Positions 24,796 through 31,636 of a stretch of DNA of 64,000 nucleotides are shown piece after piece. The position numbers and the translations under genes are program-made. This DNA comes from Streptomyces sp. NBC_01262. GTDB taxonomy: Bacteria; Actinomycetota; Actinomycetes; Streptomycetales; Streptomycetaceae. Each line of letters begins with the position of its first letter. The stretch's first letter is position 1. The notes under the pieces were generated by a model. That model had not been told where the DNA came from, did not search any database, and saw only the letters and a list, made by a program, of their open reading frames with translations. Location of the stretch: NCBI RefSeq assembly GCF_036226365.1, contig NZ_CP108462.1:3080501-3144500 (forward strand). Direction: 5' to 3'.

Positions 24796-25363
24796 AGTGA
24801 CCGAACCGCCTCTCCGGCCGCCGCTGCCGGTCAAGATGGTGATCGCGGGCGGCTTCGGCGTGGGCAAGACCACCACCGTCGGATCGATCTCCGAGATCGC
24901 CCCGCTGACCACCGAAGCGGCCATCACCGAGGTCGCGGCAGGGGTGGACGACCTCACCCACACCCCGCACAAGACCACCACCACGGTCGCCATGGACTTC
25001 GGCACCATCACCATCGACCCGACCCTCAAGCTCTACCTCTTCGGCACCCCCGGCCAGGACCGCTTCGGCTTCATGTGGGACGACCTGGTCGAGGGCGCGG
25101 TCGGCGCCCTCGTGATCGTCGACACCCGGCGGCTGGACGACTGCTACGCCGCCGTCGACTACTTCGAGCACAAGGGGATCCCCTTCACCGTCGCCGTCAA
25201 CACCTTCGACGGCCGGATGGATCACCAGCTCGACGAGGTCCGCTGGGCCCTCGACGTCGCCGACCCCGTCCCCGTCATCGCCTTCGACGCCCGCGAACGC
25301 GGCTCCGTCCGCGACGCCCTGCTCGTCGTCCTGGAACTGGCCCTGGCCCGCGCCGAAAGCTGA
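24743..25363 (+). CDS. cvnD: Conservon small GTPase CvnD
   Basis: 206 residues. ATG 24743 is preferred for GAAGGG 8 bases upstream, giving a 53-base overlap with cvnC; GTG 24782 or 24788 are shorter options. G1 is GGFGVGKTT, G3 is FGTPGQDRF, and NTFDG stands where NKxD is usual. It is the Ras/MglA-like switch of the conservon. No cytochrome P450 gene (cvnE) follows; the next gene is convergent. Confidence 0.9.
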   Translation: MVSVPSPTPGEHSVTVTEVTEPPLRPPLPVKMVIAGGFGVGKTTTVGSISEIAPLTTEAAITEVAAGVDDLTHTPHKTTTTVAMDFGTITIDPTLKLYLFGTPGQDRFGFMWDDLVEGAVGALVIVDTRRLDDCYAAVDYFEHKGIPFTVAVNTFDGRMDHQLDEVRWALDVADPVPVIAFDARERGSVRDALLVVLELALARAES

Positions 25364-25381
25364 TCCCCCGGGATCCCTTGG

Positions 25382-26686
25382 TCACTCCTCCCCGGGACCG
25401 AAGTCCCGCATCCTCCTCAGCGGCGAGAAGACCACGAACAGAGCGGCACTCCAGGTCCCCAGGACGCAGATCCACAGGGCCGTACGCAGCCCCAGCCGGC
25501 TGCCGAGCGTGCCACCGAGCAGGGCGCCGAGCGGGATCACGCCGAAACAGATCCACAGGAACGCCGCGTTGACCCGGCCCAGGAGGTGATGCGGCGTGAT
25601 GCGCTGGCGGTACGACATCGACGCGATGTTGAACAGGACGGCGTTGCCGGAGAACGCGGCAAGGCCGACGGCGTAGAGCAGGATGCCCCAGCCGGGCCGG
25701 GACAGGGGCATGAGGAGGTAGAGGGGGCCGGGCACGGCCATGGCCACCCACACGATCCGGGCCGTGCCGATCCAGCCGGTCAGGCGGTTGGCCACGGCCC
25801 CGACCGCCAGGCCGCCGACGGCACTGGCGGAGAAGACGACGCCTACCAGGTAGGGCGGGGCGTGCAGCTCCCGCAGCAGGAAGGTGACCTCGATGGAACT
25901 CGTCGCCATCACGAAGAAGTTGGACGCCGCGGTGCAGGCCAGGATCTGGCGGAGGATCGGCCGGGTGCGGATGAAGGCGAGGCCCTCGGTCATCTCGGCC
26001 CGGAGCGGCAGCCGTTCCGGGACCCGGTCGGCGCTGTCGGGCTCGGCGCGAACCGGGGTGTCCCTGATCAGCCAGAGCGTCAGCGCGCTGACGGCGAAAG
26101 CCAGTCCGTTGCCGAAGAACGTCCTGGTGGCACCGACGAGTCCGGTCAGTACGCCACCGATCGTCGGCCCGATGAGCTCGCCGAAGTCCTGGCCCATCAC
26201 CAGCTTCGCGTTCCCCTCGATGAGCTGGCTGTCCTCGACCAGCCGGGGAAGCATGGTCTTGTAGGCAACGTCGAACGCGACGGTGAAGACCCCCGAGATC
26301 CCGACGACGACATACAGATACAGCAGCGTCAGATGCCCGGTGAACGCGACCAGCGGCAGCGAGAGTATGAGCGCCATCCGGCTCAGGTCGCAGACGATCA
26401 CCAGCTTCCGCCGGTCGATGCGGTCGGCGACGATCCCGGCGGGCAGCGAGAACACCAGAAAGGGCAGCCAGGCCAGGAAGGTCAGCAAGGAGACCTGGAA
26501 CACGCTCGCGCCGAGCGTGCCGGCCGCGAGCAGCGGAACCGCTACGCCGGATATGCGCGAGCCCGTCTCGGCCACCGTCTGGCCGGTCAACAGCAACACG
26601 AAGTTTCTGCTGCGCCAGAGGGAAGGCCGCTTCCCTCCCCACTCGGCCGTACCGGTATCCGAGGTCACAGCCTCTTGTCGCGTCAC
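25382..26686 (-). CDS. MFS exporter (MFS_3/EntS-like)
   Basis: 434 residues with about 12 hydrophobic helices. The loop signature ADRIDRRKLVIVCD and the start FVLLLTGQTVAETGSRISGVAVPLLA fit the MFS_3 group, which includes the siderophore exporter EntS and macrolide efflux pumps. The start is GTG at 26686. It is the last gene of the minus-strand run that begins with pstC and is 45 bases below its neighbour. Substrate unknown. Confidence 0.85.
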   Translation of the reverse strand: MTRQEAVTSDTGTAEWGGKRPSLWRSRNFVLLLTGQTVAETGSRISGVAVPLLAAGTLGASVFQVSLLTFLAWLPFLVFSLPAGIVADRIDRRKLVIVCDLSRMALILSLPLVAFTGHLTLLYLYVVVGISGVFTVAFDVAYKTMLPRLVEDSQLIEGNAKLVMGQDFGELIGPTIGGVLTGLVGATRTFFGNGLAFAVSALTLWLIRDTPVRAEPDSADRVPERLPLRAEMTEGLAFIRTRPILRQILACTAASNFFVMATSSIEVTFLLRELHAPPYLVGVVFSASAVGGLAVGAVANRLTGWIGTARIVWVAMAVPGPLYLLMPLSRPGWGILLYAVGLAAFSGNAVLFNIASMSYRQRITPHHLLGRVNAAFLWICFGVIPLGALLGGTLGSRLGLRTALWICVLGTWSAALFVVFSPLRRMRDFGPGEE

Positions 26687-26731
26687 TGGAACTGCCTGTC
26701 TGCACGGTTGGGCGCTACGCCATGATCGCGC

Positions 26732-27631
26732 TCAGGGTGTCCTCGCCGACGGCCCGCTCGCAACTGCTTTCCCACGGACCAGCCCGCGCAGCGCCCCCGG
26801 CACCTTCACCCGGCCGCTGAAGCGCCCGAACCCGACCGCGTACAGCTTCTCGTCCGCCCACCAGAACACCCGGTCGTCGCACGGGTCCTCCGCCACGCAG
26901 AAACCGAGGCGCGCCCGCTCCTGCAGCGCCCGGGCGGCCTCGTCGAGTCCCCCGGGCACCACCGGGGTCAGCAGCACCTCGCTGTAGCGCGGCAGCGCGA
27001 CCAGCACGCCGTACGGGCACGGGCCCGGCGGCAGGAAGCGCTGGAGCGCGGGCAGGACGCTGGTGACGTAGGGGCTGCCGGGCTTGCTGACGGTCCTGAC
27101 GCCGGTGTCCGGGTCGTCGGTGACCGTGAAGGACGGCAGTTCGTCGCGCAGGGTGTTCGCGAGCGCGTGGCTGCCCGGGTCATGGATGACGAGCTGCCCG
27201 GACCGCTGCCGCGTCAGCCGCCCCCGGCCGTCGAGCACGATGACCATGTCCAACACGCCCCCGTCCCCGTACGGCGTGCACATCAGCTCCCCGCGCTCCT
27301 CCTCCGCCACCCTCGGCGTGACCTGCACCCGCAGCCGCTCCTCCAGCACCCCGAGCCGGTCCCGTTCCGCCAGCGCGGCCGTGACCTGGGCCGCCTTGGC
27401 CGCCAGCCACGCCTCTACTCGCCCCGGCCAGGCCGCTCGCGGCAGTCCGGCGCAGACGGCGGTGATCGCGTCCAGCGAGATGTCGGCGTGCGCGGCGCCT
27501 ACCGGCAGGACCAGCAGCCCGTTGTCGGCGTCGAGCATCGCGTGCGGCGCGAGCGACGGCAGCAGGGCCGCGACCAGCGCCCGTACCTCGTCGGCGGCGG
27601 CTGAGGCTGAGGCTGCCTGTTCGGTCTCCAT
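26732..27631 (-). CDS. Unrecognised protein of 299 residues, downstream of pstB
   Basis: A clean open frame with ATG 27631, 12 bases after the pstB stop, so probably in the same transcript. No signal peptide and no membrane helix. The first half is acidic and helical with a run of short helices (WLAAKAAQVTAALAERDRLGVLEERL). The second half is mixed alpha/beta with several Gly-Pro turns (SKPGSPYVTSVLPALQRFLPPG). It faintly resembles DUF1444-like proteins, but I do not recognise a family. Confidence 0.6.
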   Translation of the reverse strand: METEQAASASAAADEVRALVAALLPSLAPHAMLDADNGLLVLPVGAAHADISLDAITAVCAGLPRAAWPGRVEAWLAAKAAQVTAALAERDRLGVLEERLRVQVTPRVAEEERGELMCTPYGDGGVLDMVIVLDGRGRLTRQRSGQLVIHDPGSHALANTLRDELPSFTVTDDPDTGVRTVSKPGSPYVTSVLPALQRFLPPGPCPYGVLVALPRYSEVLLTPVVPGGLDEAARALQERARLGFCVAEDPCDDRVFWWADEKLYAVGFGRFSGRVKVPGALRGLVRGKAVASGPSARTP

Positions 27632-27643
27632 CCGCTGTTCATA

Positions 27644-28504
27644 TCAGCCGAATCGGCCGGCGACGTAGTCGGCGGTGCGGGTGTCCTGGGGGTTGCCGAA
27701 GATGTCGTCGGTGGGGCCGTGTTCGACGATGTGGCCGGGGGTGCCCTGTTCGGCGAGGAAGAAGGCGCACTGGCGGGAGACGCGGGCGGCCTGCTGCATG
27801 TTGTGGGTGACGATGACGACGGTGACCTGGCCGACGAGTTCGAGGATGGTCTCCTCGACGCGGCGGGTGGAGGTGGGGTCGAGGGCGGAGCAGGGCTCGT
27901 CCATGAGGAGGATGCGGGGGCGCACCGCGAGGGAGCGGGCGATGCAGAGTCGCTGCTGCTGGCCGCCGGAGAGGGCGCCGCCGGGCTGGCGGAGGCGGTC
28001 GCGGACCTCTTTCCAGAGGCCGCCGCGGGTGAGGCACTCCTCGACGAGCTCGTCCTTCTCGCGGCGGGAGGCGCGGATGCCGGTGAGCTTCAGGCCGGCC
28101 AGGACGTTGTCGTAGATCGACATGGCCGGGAAGGGGTTGGGCTTCTGGAAGACCATGCCGATCTGGCGGCGGGCGTCGGTGAGGCGGCGGCCGGGGGCGT
28201 AGATGTCCTCGCCCTCGAAGAGGACCTCGCCGGAGAGGGCGGCGGCGGGGATCATCTCGTGCATGCGGTTGAGGATGCGCAGGAAGGTCGACTTGCCGCA
28301 GCCGGAGGGGCCGATGAGGGAGGTGACCTCGCCGGCGGGCATGGTGAGGGAGACCCGCTCCAGGACCTTGTGGGTGCCGAACCAGGCGGAGACGGCGCGG
28401 GCTTCGAGGACGGCGGGGTTCGCATCGGCGGCCCGCACCACGGGGAGGACCGCGGTGTCGGTGACTTCGGTGACTTCGGTGGCTTCGGTGGCTTCGGTTG
28501 TCAT
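27644..28504 (-). CDS. pstB: Phosphate ABC transporter ATP-binding protein PstB
   Basis: 286 residues, ATG 28504 with GAGG upstream. Walker A GPSGCGKST, signature LSGGQQQR and Walker B ILLMDEPCSALDP are intact, and IGMVFQKPNPFPAMSIYDNV is diagnostic for the PstB subfamily. An extra roughly 35-residue Thr/Glu/Val-rich N terminus (repeats of TEAT/TEVT) precedes the domain. It powers the PstC/PstA channel, although four genes separate it from pstA here, an unusual order. The neighbour upstream is the sortase-like gene, 14 bases away. Confidence 0.93.
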   Translation of the reverse strand: MTTEATEATEVTEVTDTAVLPVVRAADANPAVLEARAVSAWFGTHKVLERVSLTMPAGEVTSLIGPSGCGKSTFLRILNRMHEMIPAAALSGEVLFEGEDIYAPGRRLTDARRQIGMVFQKPNPFPAMSIYDNVLAGLKLTGIRASRREKDELVEECLTRGGLWKEVRDRLRQPGGALSGGQQQRLCIARSLAVRPRILLMDEPCSALDPTSTRRVEETILELVGQVTVVIVTHNMQQAARVSRQCAFFLAEQGTPGHIVEHGPTDDIFGNPQDTRTADYVAGRFG

Positions 28505-28518
28505 GGCGTTTCGTTCCT

Positions 28519-29433
28519 CTACAGCAGGTTCGGGAGGAGCTGGGTGACCTGGGACGCGACCTGGAGGCCCAGCACTGCCACGACGGGCGCGAAGACGATC
28601 CAGGTCTGGTGGCGGCCCCAGCGGTGCCAGGCCCAGACGGCTGCGATGGAGGCGAGGGCCAGGGCCTGGAGCCACATCACCAGGGGCCAGGGGATGCCGG
28701 TGCGGGCGGCGAGGGGCTGCTCGGCGTCGGGGAGGGTGCCGGCCTGGATGGTGGCGGCGGGCGTTTCGAAGGTGGCCGAGACCAGGTCGGCGTCCACGCG
28801 CAGGATCCCGGAGGGGAGGAAGCGGGGGCCGGTCGCGGTGACCAGGACCAGGCGGCTCTTGCCCGCGGCCACGGCGGCGGGGGCCGGGTCGCCGGCCCGG
28901 CGGGTGTCCAGGACGCGGTACTCGGCCTTGCCCTGCCCGGTGGTGACGGTGAACTCCGTGCCGGGGGCGAGATCCGCCAGGTCCGCGAAGGGGGCTCCGT
29001 ACGCTCCCGCGCGGCCCATGAGCACGCTGGTGCCGGCCTGGCCGGGCATCGGGGTGTCGCGGCGGTGGCCGGGGCCTTCGGCGAGGACGGCGGAGTCGGT
29101 GCCCTCCAGGACGACCTGGTGGAGGTGGATGGCCGGGACCGCGATGATCGCGACCGGCGTGCCCGGGGAGAGCAGGTGGCCGTCCTGGTCGGTCTGGGCC
29201 ACCGGGGCCGTGCCGAGGGCCAGGTTGGCGCGCAGCTCGTCGAACGCGGCCTGCTGGGCGGCGCGTTCCTGGAGGTGGCTGACCAGGAGCAGCTGGGCCG
29301 TGATGCCCAGGAGCAGCGCGGCGAGGGTGAGCAGCGCGCCGCGCGCGAGGTGGCGGGCCGGGGGTATGGGCGGCAGGGGGATGGCCCTGGGCGGCGCCGC
29401 CACGGGGGCGGGTGCGGGTGCGGTGACCGTCAT
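28519..29433 (-). CDS. Sortase-fold membrane protein lacking the catalytic cysteine
   Basis: 304 residues, with AAGGAGG just before the ATG. An N-terminal helix (about 33-52) is followed by a sortase-like domain: AIIAVPAIHLHQVVLEGT, then GPGHRRDT with the His at 123, a strand region ending KSRLVLVTATGPR, and Arg212 in GILRV. In active sortases the strand ends TC. Here residue 200 is Ala (codon at 28834-28836), and the whole protein has no Cys, so it cannot be a normal transpeptidase. Two further helices form the C terminus. It sits between the Ig-repeat PstS-like gene and pstB, so it may scaffold the surface proteins. Confidence 0.75.
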   Translation of the reverse strand: MTVTAPAPAPVAAPPRAIPLPPIPPARHLARGALLTLAALLLGITAQLLLVSHLQERAAQQAAFDELRANLALGTAPVAQTDQDGHLLSPGTPVAIIAVPAIHLHQVVLEGTDSAVLAEGPGHRRDTPMPGQAGTSVLMGRAGAYGAPFADLADLAPGTEFTVTTGQGKAEYRVLDTRRAGDPAPAAVAAGKSRLVLVTATGPRFLPSGILRVDADLVSATFETPAATIQAGTLPDAEQPLAARTGIPWPLVMWLQALALASIAAVWAWHRWGRHQTWIVFAPVVAVLGLQVASQVTQLLPNLL

Positions 29434-29458
29434 GGCGGCCCTCCTTACGTATGTGAGG

Positions 29459-29490
29459 GCCGGGGAGGCCCGGTGACGGGCCTCCCCGGC
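29459..29490 (-). terminator. Perfect 14-bp hairpin between the Ig-repeat gene and the sortase-like gene
   Basis: Arms 29459-29472 and 29477-29490 with loop GTGA. It is 15 bases after the stop at 29505 and 25 bases before the next ATG. There is no T run. It probably stops part of the transcripts, making the surface protein in excess of the downstream genes, or protects the 3' end. Confidence 0.75.
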
Positions 29491-29504
29491 TGGTGCGGCC
29501 TTGC

Positions 29505-31523
29505 TCAGGTGGACTTGATGACGAAGTTCGCGCCGTTCTTGGCGGCGACCGTCGACGAGCCCAGGTAGTGCACGTGCAGGGTGTGCTTGCCCTTGCTGAG
29601 CTTGGGCAGCGTGACGGTGACCTTGCCACCGCTCAGGGTGCCGGTCGCGAGGACCTTGGTGCCCTGCATGATCTGGACCTTGCCGCCGGGGGTGGTGCCG
29701 GTGGCGGTGACCTTGACGGCCACCTTGGCCTTCTTGGTGTGGCTGATGGACGACGGCGCCGAGCTGCTGATGGCGGCCGAGGCCTTGGTGACCGTGAGCG
29801 AGGCGGTGGTGGACGAGCTGTAGAGCTTGCTCGTGCCCGCGTACGTCACCGTCAGGCTGTGCTTGGCCACCTTGAGGTGGTTGGACAGCGTGATGGTGAC
29901 CTTGCCGGTGGTGCTGTTCAGGGTGCCCGTGCCGAGGGTCGTGGTGCCCTCCTTGACGGTGACCTTGCCGACCGGGGCGACCGAGTGGCTGCCCTTGACG
30001 GTGACGGCGACCTTGGGAGCCTTGCCGTACGCGGTCGTGGCGGCGGAGGCGGTGGTGGTGCTGCCGTACTTGACGGAGCCGGTCCAGGTGGTCGGGGTGC
30101 CCGCACCGGTGAGGTTGTTGGCCGTCACGGAGGCGGTGTACTTGCCCGGGGTGAGGCCGGTGAAGGTGTAGGTGGAGGTGCCGGCCGGCACGTCCTTGTT
30201 GACGACGACGGCGCCGTCGGCGTCCGTGAGCAGCAGACGGTAGTCCGTGATGGCCAGGCCGCCGCTCGTGCCGGTCCAGCCGACCTTCAGGGTGCCGCTG
30301 CCCGGGGTGGTGGTGACCAGCGGGGCGTCCGGGAGGACGACGCTGGAGCTGTTCTCCAGGCCGCCGTACTTGGCGTGCTTGGTCGGGTCGATGGACCCGT
30401 TGTACGACTCGTTGAGGAAGCCGAAGGACGCGATGACCTTCTTGGAGTCGTCCGAGGCCAGCGCCGCCTTGTGGGTACCGCTGGTGACGAAGGCGTCGTA
30501 CAGGTTGTCGTCGTAGAAGATGCTGGTGGGGTCGACCGCCGCGGTCCGGACGACGTTGAAGACATCGCGGCCGAAGGTGGCGCTGTTGTAGTACGACTCG
30601 ACACCGCTCAGTACACCGTCGGTCGTGGCGACCGGCGAGGTGTAGGTGCCCGCGGCGCCCGTCGGGTCCAGCTCGATGCCGGCCATGTAGGCGCCGTCGG
30701 CGGCGGCGGTCTTGCTGTGGTCGGGGGCGGTCCCGTTGTTCTGGGCGATCCAGCTCGCGACCGAGAACGGCTCGATGGCGCCGTCAGCGGTCATCGCGTC
30801 GTTGGCCTGGTTCTCCTGGACGACCGTGACGGTGCCCGCGACCTCGGTGTCCTGGAGGCCGATCGCCGCGAGGAAGAACTTCCGCGTGCCGGACCCGCCC
30901 TGCGGGATGTACGGGTGGACCACCTGGCCGTTGATCGTGACCTGGGTGCTGGAGGAGTAGATCTCGTGCAGCTGGGCGATCGTCAGGTTCGCCAGCGCGC
31001 TGCCGCGGACCACCACGCCCACCGCGTCCCGGGCCATCGGGATGTAGGTGAGGCCGGTGATGCCGGTGCCGCTGACGCTCGGGCCGCCGGAGGAGCGGGC
31101 GAAGTCGACGTTGCCCGTCATGACGGCGTTGGAGCCGTTCACGTCCGCGGTGCCGGTCAGTGTCGCGCTCAGCGCCTTGCGGCCCTCGCCGGACCCGTTG
31201 GGGCGGGTGAAGGCCGTGCCGCCGCTGCGGGTCGTGATGGTGCCGTGGGTGGCGCCGGTGCTCGGGTCGACGGCGTCGTACGAGGCGATGCCGTTGCCGT
31301 TCGCCGTCACCGCGGTGGCGGCGTAGCTGGTGCCGTTGACGGTGTCGCCCGCGAGGGCGTTCAGCACGTCCTGGGTGGTGTCGGAGCCCACACCGACGAG
31401 CTTGCGGAAGGTGCCCGCGGGGGTCGGGTCGGCCTGGGCCGGGCTGGCGATGACCAGACCGCCGACCGCGACGGCGGCCGTGAGGGTCGCTGTCGCAAGG
31501 CGCGTAGAGCGGGTGGAGCGCAT
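29505..31523 (-). CDS. Secreted PstS-like binding protein with Fn3/Ig-like repeats
   Basis: 672 residues from ATG 31523, chosen for AGGAG 7 bases upstream. A Sec signal ends ASPAQA. Residues about 45-400 are a periplasmic-binding fold of the PstS type (VGVGSDTTQDVL, GNVDFARSSGG, PQGGSGTRKFFLAAIG). Then come an Fn3-like unit (about 415-495) and two Ig-like Big_3-type units (about 500-670; repeated KVTVTLPKLSKGKHTL-like strands). There is no membrane anchor or LPXTG, so it is released or held by the wall. The Ig units suggest it bridges the cell wall. Hairpins on both sides suggest its expression is set apart from the transporter genes. Confidence 0.82.
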   Translation of the reverse strand: MRSTRSTRLATATLTAAVAVGGLVIASPAQADPTPAGTFRKLVGVGSDTTQDVLNALAGDTVNGTSYAATAVTANGNGIASYDAVDPSTGATHGTITTRSGGTAFTRPNGSGEGRKALSATLTGTADVNGSNAVMTGNVDFARSSGGPSVSGTGITGLTYIPMARDAVGVVVRGSALANLTIAQLHEIYSSSTQVTINGQVVHPYIPQGGSGTRKFFLAAIGLQDTEVAGTVTVVQENQANDAMTADGAIEPFSVASWIAQNNGTAPDHSKTAAADGAYMAGIELDPTGAAGTYTSPVATTDGVLSGVESYYNSATFGRDVFNVVRTAAVDPTSIFYDDNLYDAFVTSGTHKAALASDDSKKVIASFGFLNESYNGSIDPTKHAKYGGLENSSSVVLPDAPLVTTTPGSGTLKVGWTGTSGGLAITDYRLLLTDADGAVVVNKDVPAGTSTYTFTGLTPGKYTASVTANNLTGAGTPTTWTGSVKYGSTTTASAATTAYGKAPKVAVTVKGSHSVAPVGKVTVKEGTTTLGTGTLNSTTGKVTITLSNHLKVAKHSLTVTYAGTSKLYSSSTTASLTVTKASAAISSSAPSSISHTKKAKVAVKVTATGTTPGGKVQIMQGTKVLATGTLSGGKVTVTLPKLSKGKHTLHVHYLGSSTVAAKNGANFVIKST

Positions 31524-31593
31524 TGAGGTTCTCCTGCTCATGAACGGTCAAAACGGGTGTGTGTCAGGGATCTGGCAAGGTGGTGCCAACCGT

Positions 31594-31618
31594 CCGCCCC
31601 GACTGCCTTTCGGGGCGG
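31594..31618 (-). terminator. Hairpin after the 860-residue surface protein gene
   Basis: CCGCCCCGA (31594-31602) pairs with TCGGGGCGG (31610-31618); loop of 7. It is 19 bases past the stop at 31637 and 71 bases before the next ATG. Confidence 0.65.
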
Positions 31619-31636
31619 GCGGCCGTATGTGGGGCG

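Noticed and set aside
25362..25375. Short GATCCC-CC-GGGATC hairpin between cvnD and the exporter gene
   Set aside because: Only six pairs with a two-base loop, too small to call a terminator with confidence, though it lies between convergent genes.
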